Source of the DNA: an uncultured Clostridia bacterium
GTDB taxonomy: Bacteria > Bacillota > Clostridia > Oscillospirales > Acutalibacteraceae
Length of the DNA stretch: 64,000 nucleotides
Direction: 5' to 3'
Assembly: GCA_904420015.1 (NCBI GenBank)
Contig: CAJFTS010000039.1
Location: forward strand, 25,576 to 89,575
Positions 51,796 through 60,342 of this stretch are shown here, piece after piece. Made by a program: the position numbers and the translations under genes. Position 1 is the first letter of the stretch; each line of letters begins with the position of its first letter. The notes beneath the pieces were generated by a model. The model saw nothing but the letters and a program-made list of their open reading frames with translations, did no database searches and was not told the origin of the DNA.

Positions 51796-54429
51796 TTGAA
51801 AGCGAACCTTTCGCCGATGATGCAGCAATATTTGAACATCAAGGCAGAGAATCCGGATTCCATCCTCTTTTTCCGATTAGGGGATTTCTATGAAATGTTC
51901 TTTGAGGACGCCAAGCTCGCGTCCAAGGAACTGGAGCTGACCCTCACCGGGCGGGACTGCGGCCAGGATGAGCGGGCTCCCATGTGCGGCGTGCCCTACC
52001 ACAGCTGCGAGGCGTACATCGCCCGGCTGGTGGCAAAGGGCTACAAGGTTGCCATCTGCGAGCAGACGGAGGATCCGGCCAAGGCCAAGGGCCTGGTTCG
52101 CCGGGAGGTGGTGCGGGTGGTCACGCCCGGCACCGTGATTGAAAACTCCATGCTCGACGAAGGGAAGAACAACTTCCTGTGCGTGGTCGCCATGTTCGGC
52201 AACCGGGCGGGCTTGTGCTTTACCGACAGCTCTACCGGCGACATGCAGGTTACCGAGCTTGACGACGGGGACCTTGCCCAGCGCATCTGCAACGAAATCG
52301 GCCGGTTTAATCCCAGCGAAGTGCTCCTGAACCCGGAGGCGGGACAAAACAAGGAGATCACCGATTTCTGCAAAAACAAGGTAAACGGCGTGGTTTCGGT
52401 CCAGCCGGACGCCAATTTTGACGAAAACAAATGCGCGGACCTGATCCGCCGGCATTTTAACTGTACCCTCAAAACCCTGGAGCTGGAGGGAAAGCCCAAC
52501 GCCACGGTGGCGCTGGGGGTGGCGCTGGGGTATCTTTATGAAACCCAGCGAACCGGACTCGAACGCATCCAGGGAATCAGCCTTTACAGCGAAGCCCAGT
52601 ATATGCAGTTGGACCTGTCCACCCGCCGCAACCTGGAGCTGACCCAGACCATGCGCACCAAGGAAAAGCGGGGCTCCCTCCTGTGGGTGCTGGACAAGAC
52701 CCGCACCGCCATGGGCAAGCGGCTGATTAAGTTTTGGATTGAGCAGCCGCTGGTCAGCTGCGCGCGCATCACCCAGCGCCTCAACGCCGTCGACGAGCTT
52801 TACAGCGAAGGGATTGCCCGGGCGGAGCTGGGGGAGCTGATGCAGGGCGTGTTCGATATGGAGCGGCTGATGACCCGTGTGGTCTACGGTTCGGCCGGGG
52901 GACGGGAGCTGAAAGCGCTGTCCAAGTCGCTGGAATACCTCCCCCGTATCAAGGAGATCCTGCAAAATGCCAAGGCGGGAATGCTCCGGGAAATCCACAC
53001 CGCCATCGATCCGTTGGAGGATGTGCACGACTTGATTGAGCGGGCCATTGTGGAGGAACCGCCGGTATCCGTTAAGGAGGGCGGCATCATCCGAAAGGGC
53101 TATTCTGAAGAGCTCGACGACATCCGGGAGGATATGACCGACTCGAAGGGCTTTATCGCCAAGATCGAGGCCCAGGAGCGGGAGCGAAGCGGCATCAAGA
53201 ATTTGAAGGTGGGCTACAACCGGGTATTCGGGTACTATATTGAGGTGACCAAATCCAACCTCAGCCAGGTGCCGCCCACCTATATCCGCAAGCAGACCCT
53301 TACCAACTGTGAGCGGTACATCACCGACGAGCTAAAGCAATTGGAAATGCGGGTGCTGGGCGCCCAGGAGCGGATCGTCGCCATGGAGTACCAGCTTTAT
53401 GAGCAGGTGCGCAAGTTTGTCTCCGAACAGCTTTCCCGCATCCAGAACACCGCCCAAGCGGTCGCACGCTTGGACGTTCTCTGCTCCTTTGCCCAGACGG
53501 CGGCTATAAACGGCTATTGCCGCCCCCAGGTGAATATGGAGAGTACGGTCCGCATCGTGGAAGGCCGCCATCCGGTGGTGGAAACCGTGATGAAGGACGT
53601 GCCTTTTGTTCCAAACGACACCCTCCTCGATGACGACGAAAACCGGGCGGCCATCATTACGGGGCCCAATATGGCGGGCAAATCCACCTATATGCGCCAA
53701 ACGGCGCTGATTGTGCTCATGGCGCAGATCGGCTGTTTTGTCCCCGCCGCCGCTGCCGACATCGGCATTACCGACTCCATCTTTACCCGGGTGGGCGCGT
53801 CGGACGACCTGGCCTCCGGCCAGTCCACCTTCATGGTGGAAATGACCGAGGTCGCCTTCATCCTCAAAAACGCCACCCGCCGCAGCCTGCTGATCCTCGA
53901 TGAGATCGGCCGCGGCACCTCCACCTTCGACGGCATGTCCATTGCAAGGGCGGTGCTCGAATATGTGGCGGATAAAAAGAAGCTGGGGGCAAAAACGCTG
54001 TTCGCCACCCATTATCATGAGCTGACGGCCCTGGAGGACGAGCTCGATGGCGTGAAAAACTACAACATCGCCGTCAAGAAGCGGGGGGACGACATCACCT
54101 TCCTTCGCCGGATTGTCCGCGGCGGGGCGGACGACAGCTACGGCATCGAGGTCGCAAAGCTGGCCGGGGTGCCGGACACGGTGATGGCCCGCGCCAAGCA
54201 GATTCTCCGCCAGCTGGAAGGGGAGGGTTACGCTGCCGTAAGGCCGGTTCATTCGAAAAAGCGTAAGGCGCCGCCTCCGCCGGGACCGGAGGAAAGCGGG
54301 CAGATGAGCTTCGCCCCGTCCGCCGCAGAGAACATATCCCGACGGCTTCGGGAGGTGGATGTGAACACCCTCACCCCCATTGAGGCCCTCAATATCCTTT
54401 ATGAGCTTTGCAGGGAAGCGAAAGAATAA
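51796..54429 (+). CDS. mutS: DNA mismatch repair protein MutS
   Basis: 877 residues from the TTG at 51796, seven bases after GAGGTG; a TTG at 51790 is too close to that site. The mismatch-reading motif is FFRLGDFYEMFFEDA near residue 26, the clamp and lever helices lie in the middle, and Walker A GPNMAGKS is at 623-630, with LILDEIGRGTSTFDG and GADDSYGIEVAKLAG after it. The C-terminal dimerisation part is present. It recognises mismatches and recruits MutL; mutL is not directly downstream, which is unusual but not rare. Confidence 0.96.
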   Translation: MKANLSPMMQQYLNIKAENPDSILFFRLGDFYEMFFEDAKLASKELELTLTGRDCGQDERAPMCGVPYHSCEAYIARLVAKGYKVAICEQTEDPAKAKGLVRREVVRVVTPGTVIENSMLDEGKNNFLCVVAMFGNRAGLCFTDSSTGDMQVTELDDGDLAQRICNEIGRFNPSEVLLNPEAGQNKEITDFCKNKVNGVVSVQPDANFDENKCADLIRRHFNCTLKTLELEGKPNATVALGVALGYLYETQRTGLERIQGISLYSEAQYMQLDLSTRRNLELTQTMRTKEKRGSLLWVLDKTRTAMGKRLIKFWIEQPLVSCARITQRLNAVDELYSEGIARAELGELMQGVFDMERLMTRVVYGSAGGRELKALSKSLEYLPRIKEILQNAKAGMLREIHTAIDPLEDVHDLIERAIVEEPPVSVKEGGIIRKGYSEELDDIREDMTDSKGFIAKIEAQERERSGIKNLKVGYNRVFGYYIEVTKSNLSQVPPTYIRKQTLTNCERYITDELKQLEMRVLGAQERIVAMEYQLYEQVRKFVSEQLSRIQNTAQAVARLDVLCSFAQTAAINGYCRPQVNMESTVRIVEGRHPVVETVMKDVPFVPNDTLLDDDENRAAIITGPNMAGKSTYMRQTALIVLMAQIGCFVPAAAADIGITDSIFTRVGASDDLASGQSTFMVEMTEVAFILKNATRRSLLILDEIGRGTSTFDGMSIARAVLEYVADKKKLGAKTLFATHYHELTALEDELDGVKNYNIAVKKRGDDITFLRRIVRGGADDSYGIEVAKLAGVPDTVMARAKQILRQLEGEGYAAVRPVHSKKRKAPPPPGPEESGQMSFAPSAAENISRRLREVDVNTLTPIEALNILYELCREAKE

Positions 54430-54458
54430 CCCAATGACGACCGAAACGAGGAGATCGT

Positions 54459-55646
54459 ATGCAGGAAATGATTTTATTAAAGGTGGGGGAACTGGCGCTC
54501 AAGGGCCTCAACCGCTCTACCTTTGAGGCGGTGCTCATCAAAAACATCCGCCGCCGGTTAAAGCCTCTGGGTGAGTTTTCCATCCAGAATGCCCAGTCCA
54601 CCCTCTACGTTACCCCGAAATCCGAGGACATCGACCTAAACGAGGCGGTGGAGCAGCTGAGCCGGGTGTTCGGCATCGCCGCCCTGAACAAGGCGCGGGT
54701 GACGGAAAAAAGGATGGACGCGATTTTAGAGGAAGCGCCCGCTTATCTGGAGGACACCCTTCTTTGTGCGCGTACCTTTAAGGTGGAGGCAAAGCGGGCG
54801 GATAAGGCATTCCCGCTCAAATCTCCGGATATTTGCAGGGAGATGGGCGGGCGTCTGCTGGAGGCATTCCCCCATCTGAAGGTAGACGTCCATCATCCGG
54901 ACGTGACGGTGATGGTGGAGGTGCGGGATTTCGGCGCCTATATTCACGCCGGTTCCCTGCCCGGGGCGGGCGGCATGCCGGTAGGAACGGCCGGGAGAGC
55001 CGCGCTGCTCATTTCCGGCGGCATCGACAGCCCGGTAGCCGGGTATATGATCGCAAAGCGAGGGGTCGAGTTGACGGCGGTGCATTTTGCCAGCCCGCCC
55101 TATACCAGCGAACGGGCGGAAAGAAAGGTCGTGGAGCTCCTCGAGCAGGTGGCCTGCTATGCCGGGCGGATTAAGCTGCTGGTGGTCCCTTTCACCGAAT
55201 TGCAGGAGGCCATAAAGGAGCATTGTCCCCAGGACTTGTTCACCATTTTGATGCGCCGCTTCATGATGCGGATCGCCCAGGAGCTGGCGGAGCAAAACGA
55301 CTGCCAGGCCCTTGTGACCGGCGAGAGCGTCGGCCAGGTGGCCAGCCAGACCATGGCGGCCCTTGCCTGCACCGACGCCGTTGCCCGCATGCCGGTGTTC
55401 CGTCCGGTGATCGGTATGGATAAGGACGAGATCGTTACCATCGCCCGGAAAATCGGGACCTTTGACATATCCATCCAGCCCTATGAGGACTGCTGTACCG
55501 TCTTTACCCCCAGGCATCCCAAAACCCGCCCCAACCTCGAGGAGGTGGAAAAGGCGGAGGGGGCCTTTGAATGGGAGGAAATGGTGCGCCGGGCCATCGG
55601 CGGCGCCCGGGCACAAATGCTGTACGCCGACGGAAACTCCATTTGA
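54459..55646 (+). CDS. thiI: tRNA 4-thiouridine synthase ThiI
   Basis: 395 residues, GAGGAG before the ATG. N-terminal ferredoxin-like and THUMP domains (about 1-165, with VEVRDFGAYIHAGSLPGAGGMPVG across the end) and the PP-loop SGGIDS at 186-191. No rhodanese domain, so this is the short form that takes sulfur directly from a cysteine desulfurase. It makes s4U8 in tRNA and may also supply sulfur for thiamine. No nifS-type gene is adjacent in the window. The stop is 15 bases before the next gene. Confidence 0.94.
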   Translation: MQEMILLKVGELALKGLNRSTFEAVLIKNIRRRLKPLGEFSIQNAQSTLYVTPKSEDIDLNEAVEQLSRVFGIAALNKARVTEKRMDAILEEAPAYLEDTLLCARTFKVEAKRADKAFPLKSPDICREMGGRLLEAFPHLKVDVHHPDVTVMVEVRDFGAYIHAGSLPGAGGMPVGTAGRAALLISGGIDSPVAGYMIAKRGVELTAVHFASPPYTSERAERKVVELLEQVACYAGRIKLLVVPFTELQEAIKEHCPQDLFTILMRRFMMRIAQELAEQNDCQALVTGESVGQVASQTMAALACTDAVARMPVFRPVIGMDKDEIVTIARKIGTFDISIQPYEDCCTVFTPRHPKTRPNLEEVEKAEGAFEWEEMVRRAIGGARAQMLYADGNSI

Positions 55647-55661
55647 TTGGGAGGGATTTGA

Positions 55662-57968
55662 TTGAGAGCGGAGATTTTGTCCATTGGAACCGAACTGCTT
55701 TTGGGCGACATCGTCAATACCGACGCCCAATACATTGCCAGGGAATTGGCCGCCTTCGGCATCACCGTCCATTACCAGGTGGTGGTAGGGGACAATATGG
55801 ACCGGCTGACCGCTACGCTGCGTCAGGCCCTGTCCCGCAGCGATCTGGTCATTACCACCGGCGGCCTGGGCCCTACGGTGGACGACATCACCTGCGAGGG
55901 CATCTGCAAGGTGCTGGGCGTAAAGCGGGTGCTGGATACGGCTTCTTTGGAAAAGATACAGGCTTTCTTTGATAAGCTGGGCCGGGAGATGACGGAAAAC
56001 AACGTCAAGCAGGCCATGCTTCCCGAAGGCTGTGTGATATTCGAAAACGAATGGGGCACCGCACCCGGCTGTGTCATCGAAAAGGAGGGAAAGGCAGTCA
56101 TCATGCTCCCCGGCCCTCCCAGAGAGCTGCGGCATATGTTCGACCACAGTGTACGCCCCTGGCTGCAAAAGCGGTCGGATCTGGTCATCGTCTCCCATAC
56201 CCTGCACGTGTTCGGGGTGGGCGAATCCAAGGCGGAGGCTATGACGGTGGACCTGATGCAGGGGGAGAACCCCACGGTGGCCCCCTATGCCAAGACCGGG
56301 GAAATGCAGCTGCGCGTAACCGCACGGGCCGCCTCCAGGGAGATGGCGGACGCCATGTGCCGGCCGATGGTGGAGGAACTGAAAGAACGGCTGGGCAGCG
56401 CGGTCTACGGCGTCGACGTGGGGAATTTGGAAACGGCGGTGGTGGAGAAGCTCAAAGGGGCGGGAAAGACCCTCGCCTGTGCCGAATCCTGCACCGGTGG
56501 TCTGCTTGCCAAGCGGATTACCGACGTCTCCGGCGCTTCCGCCGTGATCGAAAACAGCTTTGTCACCTACTCCAACGAAAAGAAAACCAATCTCTTAGGC
56601 GTACCGCCGAAAACCTTGCAAAAATACGGCGCCGTCAGCGAGCAGACCGCCTGCGCCATGGCTATCGGCGCGCGGCGGGCGGGCCGGGCGGACTTAGGCG
56701 TGGGGATTACCGGCATCGCCGGCCCCACCGGAGGGACGGCGGAGAAGCCGGTAGGTCTGGTATTCGTCGCCGTATCCGATGGAAAGACCGTCTGGGTAAA
56801 GAAGGTGCAGTACGCCAAGGAAAACGACCGCTCTTATGTACGCACCGGTTCGGCATCCCACGCCCTCAACATGCTCCGCCTTCTTTTGGAGAAGGACCCG
56901 GAATTCCTGAAAACCGGCATTCCGCTTACCAAAAAAAGCCGGGGAAAGCGGTTTTTAAAGGAGATCACACCCTGGCCGGTATCCACCGGCCGCGTTCCGA
57001 AGCGCCCTGGGTTCCTGGGCTTTTTGTCGGAATACCTGCCGTGGAAGGGGGACCGGTTCTCCGACGTGCTCTTTAAGCTGGTGCTGCTTGCGGCGGTGGC
57101 CGCCTTCCTTTTCTCGGTGTGGTATCTGGTGGACGATCAGCTCATCAAGCCCTCCCAGAACGACAGCCTCTATTCCCAGCTTGCGGGGGGCTATAACCGG
57201 TCGGACAGCAGCTCGTCCCCCATCGCCCCGCCTGCGCCGGACAGCGCAGAAGGGAAGGAGGACTCCAGTGAACCGGTGGTGGAGGTTCCCGACTGGGTGC
57301 CCGCCGCCTTTGCCGACCTGTACCGCAGCAATCCCGATGTGCGCGGCTATATCCAGGTTCCGGGCACCCATATGAATTATCCGGTAACCCAGGCGGCGGA
57401 CAATGAGTATTATCTCAACCGCAATTTCTATAAGCAGCGCAGCGTTTTCGGCAACCCCTATTTTGATTACCGCAACAAGATCGACGGTACCGACCGCAAC
57501 CTGATTATCTACGGCCACCGGGTGGAAAACGGCCAGATGTTCGGGGATATGGAAAAGTACAAGGATTTGTCCTATTACCAGCAGCACGCCTCCATTCAGA
57601 TGGATACGGTGTACCAGACCGGGGATTATGAGATCGTCTCGGTGTTTTACGCCAGTACCAACGAGGAGCATGCCCCGAACTTCCATTACCTGCGCACCGA
57701 TTTTGCCAGCGATGAAGATTTCCTCAGCTTCGTCGACGAGGTGCGGGAGCGCTCTCTCTACGACATCCCCGTTACCGTGGATGCGGACGACGAGCTTCTC
57801 ACCCTGTCCTCCTGCTCCTTCCTTTTCGACGACGCGCGTATCGTCATCGTGGCGCGCCGCCTTCAGGAAGGGGAGACGGCGGTAGACCCTGCCCTGGCTA
57901 CGGTAAACGAGGACTGCCTGATGCCGGAGATCTGGTACCAGCTGCATCCGGAAATCCCGCATCCGTAA
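55662..57968 (+). CDS. CinA (nicotinamide-nucleotide amidase) fused to a class B sortase
   Basis: 768 residues in one uninterrupted frame from a TTG at 55662, seven bases after GGGAGG. Residues 1-415 are a complete CinA: MoCF-like domain (ILSIGTELLLGDIVNTDAQ, TTGGLGPTVDDIT) and C-terminal amidase domain (CAESCTGGLLA, GVGITGIAGPTGGTAEKP). A basic linker of about 50 residues leads to one transmembrane helix (about 469-489), a Ser/Pro spacer, then a sortase B domain (about 545-740) with H619, C718 (TLSSC) and R726 in place. CinA cleans damaged or deamidates pyridine nucleotides; sortase B anchors surface proteins. No in-frame start with a ribosome site exists at the junction. The topology is coherent: CinA inside, sortase outside. 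recA, the usual neighbour of cinA, is absent. Confidence 0.88.
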   Translation: MRAEILSIGTELLLGDIVNTDAQYIARELAAFGITVHYQVVVGDNMDRLTATLRQALSRSDLVITTGGLGPTVDDITCEGICKVLGVKRVLDTASLEKIQAFFDKLGREMTENNVKQAMLPEGCVIFENEWGTAPGCVIEKEGKAVIMLPGPPRELRHMFDHSVRPWLQKRSDLVIVSHTLHVFGVGESKAEAMTVDLMQGENPTVAPYAKTGEMQLRVTARAASREMADAMCRPMVEELKERLGSAVYGVDVGNLETAVVEKLKGAGKTLACAESCTGGLLAKRITDVSGASAVIENSFVTYSNEKKTNLLGVPPKTLQKYGAVSEQTACAMAIGARRAGRADLGVGITGIAGPTGGTAEKPVGLVFVAVSDGKTVWVKKVQYAKENDRSYVRTGSASHALNMLRLLLEKDPEFLKTGIPLTKKSRGKRFLKEITPWPVSTGRVPKRPGFLGFLSEYLPWKGDRFSDVLFKLVLLAAVAAFLFSVWYLVDDQLIKPSQNDSLYSQLAGGYNRSDSSSSPIAPPAPDSAEGKEDSSEPVVEVPDWVPAAFADLYRSNPDVRGYIQVPGTHMNYPVTQAADNEYYLNRNFYKQRSVFGNPYFDYRNKIDGTDRNLIIYGHRVENGQMFGDMEKYKDLSYYQQHASIQMDTVYQTGDYEIVSVFYASTNEEHAPNFHYLRTDFASDEDFLSFVDEVRERSLYDIPVTVDADDELLTLSSCSFLFDDARIVIVARRLQEGETAVDPALATVNEDCLMPEIWYQLHPEIPHP

Positions 57969-58179
57969 ATTTCCATGAAAGAACACAAAGCAAATACCCT
58001 CATATCCGAAGATACAAGGGTATGCTTAACAGTCATGCGCTGAGATTTCCTCATCTACACCTTTACCTTTTCTCTGGCATGGGCAATGGATTGAGCGATT
58101 GCATCAGCACTCCATGTTCCATTGCTTCGATTTCAGAGCAGTTGTAATCATACTCGTAATAAAGCAGGAAACAGCAAGT

Positions 58180-59049
58180 TTATGCAGTATATTTTATCTC
58201 TGCATAATCGTAATACTGTCGTAGAATTCGTAGCATATCTTCTTTGGCGGCTAAATCTGTTTGCAAGATAACGGACTTTGGAATACAGACTTTTATTTTC
58301 ATGCCGGTTTTTTGTACCGTAAAAGCAGATGCAGGAAGTCCTGTGGACAATTTCACAGCTTCACAAATATCCTTGTCCTGTGTGATCCCGCCCGTTAACT
58401 CATGGAATGATTCAACGACGAGAACAACAGGGCTTTTGATAGACGTCACAAAGAGAGCGACCAAAATAAAAAAGTCGCCGGTGTAATGCAAAAATCCCAA
58501 AGAGGAATCTAAAGGAATGAGCCACAAAATAAGGATCGCTACACCGATGGAGGCCGACTGCAAGCCATCAATAAAATTGGCTTGATACTCTGCATGTAAC
58601 ATTGTACTTGTGTAATTTGTTTTTTTGTATTGCTTACGATTAAAAACAGACAGGCCGAAGCAAAGCACAGTCATCGCTGCTGAGTATGCCGGAATTGGCG
58701 ACGTGTTCATGATCTGCCCATTTCCGTTTAAGAAATAATCAAAAGCAACCTGCGCTGAACTGATCAGGGCATGAATCATCACTGCAATTATTAGGATAGA
58801 CTTAAAAATTGCATATAGGGGTTCCAGAAAATAAAGACCTTGCGGGTAACGTTTTGTTGTTTTCCCGCTTAGTTTTGAAATGAAAACAGCAGTAACGGAT
58901 GAAATCACTAAAATCAGAGAGAAGAAACCGTCAAGAAAGAGCATTTGCAGACCGGTAATAAAGTACATGCCGGTTCCCGCTGCGGCTATCATTAAATTTA
59001 CTAATGTCGTTATGATTAAAGCTCTGTTTTCAATTTGCTTTTGTGTCAT
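58180..59049 (-). CDS. Cation diffusion facilitator-like membrane protein with altered metal site
   Basis: 289 residues from the ATG at 59049, six bases after GAAAGGGAG, overlapping the marR stop by 20 bases. About six transmembrane helices and a C-terminal cytoplasmic domain (about 205-289), the CDF layout. The TM2 motif normally DxxxD reads LDGFFS (Asp then Ser), and the TM5 HxxxD reads ANFID (Ala then Asp), so two of four usual zinc ligands are missing. It may move another ion or a different substrate, possibly a drug, given the MarR partner. The gene is much AT-richer than the surrounding block and looks acquired. Confidence 0.72.
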   Translation of the reverse strand: MTQKQIENRALIITTLVNLMIAAAGTGMYFITGLQMLFLDGFFSLILVISSVTAVFISKLSGKTTKRYPQGLYFLEPLYAIFKSILIIAVMIHALISSAQVAFDYFLNGNGQIMNTSPIPAYSAAMTVLCFGLSVFNRKQYKKTNYTSTMLHAEYQANFIDGLQSASIGVAILILWLIPLDSSLGFLHYTGDFFILVALFVTSIKSPVVLVVESFHELTGGITQDKDICEAVKLSTGLPASAFTVQKTGMKIKVCIPKSVILQTDLAAKEDMLRILRQYYDYAEIKYTA

Positions 59050-59506
59050 AAGCAGCTCCCTTTCTATATCGCTGGATTTCATGATCTAAGGCGTCGCTAT
59101 ATTTTTGGAATAAAGCTATCAGATTTTCTTGTTCCTCCACGGTCAGAACAGAAAAGGCAAGGTTTTCTGCCTCAATGAGCGGTTCGACTAATTGTTCGCA
59201 CAATTCCATACCGCTATCCGTTAAGTGAATGTATTTGTTTTTTCGATTTCCAGCTGCAAGTTTCAGTTCCACGATCTCTTTTTTCTCCAAAACTTTCAAA
59301 GCGGAATTGATCGTTTGTGGCGAGCAGCGCCATGTCTCACATATTTCCGACTGTGTAGGGGTTCTCTCACCGGTATAAGCAGAGTATAAAATCCACATAG
59401 TAGTCAGAGAAAATCCGCTTGCCGAAAGATAATCGTGATAAATCCGGTCAATCTTACTGTCCAACTGGTTATAGTCCATAAGATTTTTACTATATTTTGT
59501 TTTCAT
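59030..59506 (-). CDS. MarR family transcriptional regulator
   Basis: 158 residues, TGGAGG-like site before the ATG at 59506. Winged helix with TPTQSEICETWRCSPQTINSALKVLEKKEIVEL (split across recognition and wing helices) and KNKYIHLTDSGMELCEQLVEPLIE. It forms an operon with the CDF-like gene. A perfect 13-bp inverted repeat straddles its -10 region, consistent with autorepression and control of the transporter. AT-rich like its partner. Confidence 0.9.
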   Translation of the reverse strand: MKTKYSKNLMDYNQLDSKIDRIYHDYLSASGFSLTTMWILYSAYTGERTPTQSEICETWRCSPQTINSALKVLEKKEIVELKLAAGNRKNKYIHLTDSGMELCEQLVEPLIEAENLAFSVLTVEEQENLIALFQKYSDALDHEIQRYRKGAAYDTKAN

Positions 59507-59529
59507 ATTGTCCCTCCATGTCGACCTTG

Positions 59530-59577
59530 TTTTATCCGAATTGGGATTATAATACTATGAATTCGGATAAAAGTCAA
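59530..59577 (-). promoter_or_regulatory. Promoter and MarR operator
   Basis: Minus strand TTGACT (59577-59572), 17 bases, TATTAT (59554-59549). Perfect inverted repeat of 13 bases (59530-59542 with 59560-59572, core TTATCCGAATT) with arms on both sides of the -10 box. Confidence 0.75.
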
Positions 59578-59670
59578 TTGATTATTTCTTAAGAGAAGTG
59601 TCACTGCCCATGCTGTACATAGAGAAAGCGATGGGTGCGTTTGTATCATGGAATCAAAATTCGCCTCCGT

Positions 59671-59692
59671 AAAAAAACCGCTCCCTTGAGCG
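59671..59692 (-). terminator. Minus-strand terminator in the queT leader
   Basis: CCGCTC-CCTT-GAGCGG (59677-59692); on the minus strand it is followed by seven T (59676-59670). No minus-strand gene lies upstream, so it would stop antisense transcription of queT and shield marR. On the plus strand it is simply a leader hairpin. Confidence 0.55.
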
Positions 59693-59725
59693 GATGACAT
59701 AGAAAGTGCCGCGCTTTCTCGCGGC

Positions 59726-59760
59726 GGTCAGTCGCAACCTCCTGACCTAAAAGAAAACTA
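59726..59760 (+). promoter_or_regulatory. preQ1 riboswitch (class I type)
   Basis: P1 stem GGTCAG (59726-59731) with CTGACC (59742-59747), loop TCGCAACCTC, then the A-rich tail TAAAAGAAAACTA (59748-59760) and the ribosome site GAAGGA at once after. This matches the compact preQ1-I aptamer, in which ligand binding folds the tail into the loop and hides the ribosome site. The gene downstream is a QueT-type transporter, the expected target. Just upstream, 59701-59725 can form two mutually exclusive hairpins. Confidence 0.82.
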
Positions 59761-59776
59761 CGAAGGAATGATGAAA

Positions 59777-60301
59777 ATGCCAAACAAAGCGTTACGCCGT
59801 CTGGTGGAGGGCGCGGTAATCGCCGCGCTGTACACCGCCCTCACCCTGGCCTTGGCCCCCATTAGCTTCGGGCCCTTTCAGTGCCGGGTCTCCGAGGTGC
59901 TGACCATCCTGCCCATCTTTACCCCCGCCGCGATTCCGGGCTTGACCCTCGGCTGCATCCTTTCCAACGCCGTAGGCGCCGCCATGGGAACCAACGTCTT
60001 AGGGGTTTTGGACATTTTCGTGGGCTCCGCCGCAACCCTGCTTGCCGCCGTGTGCAGCTATCTGCTTAGGAATGTCTGCATAAAGGGGGTCCCGGTTTTG
60101 GCGACCTTGCCGCCGGTGGTGTTCAACGTCCTGTTTATCGGGACCGAGCTCTCCCTGGCTCTGGGGCACCCGCTGTGGTTCTCCATGATTGTGGAGGTCG
60201 GCTTGGGCGAAGCGGCGGCCAGTATGGTGCTGGGAATCCCGCTGGCTCTCTTTTTAATAAAATCAGGGGCGCAGAAACGGATTTTCGCCCAGCTGCGTTA
60301 G
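59777..60301 (+). CDS. queT: QueT-type ECF transporter substrate-binding (S) component
   Basis: 174 residues from the ATG at 59777, nine bases after GAAGGA; in-frame ATGs at 59768 and 59771 are too close to that site. Five to six transmembrane helices with LVEGAVIAALYTALTLALAPISFGPFQCRVSEVLTILP (two adjoining segments), the QueT signature with the conserved FRVSE-like motif. S components capture a queuosine precursor (preQ1 or queuine) and work with a shared ECF module encoded elsewhere. Controlled by the preQ1 riboswitch directly upstream. Confidence 0.9.
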   Translation: MPNKALRRLVEGAVIAALYTALTLALAPISFGPFQCRVSEVLTILPIFTPAAIPGLTLGCILSNAVGAAMGTNVLGVLDIFVGSAATLLAAVCSYLLRNVCIKGVPVLATLPPVVFNVLFIGTELSLALGHPLWFSMIVEVGLGEAAASMVLGIPLALFLIKSGAQKRIFAQLR

Positions 60302-60342
60302 CAAAGAGAGGCAGGGCGGACGGACACGCTTGAGGTGATGAT

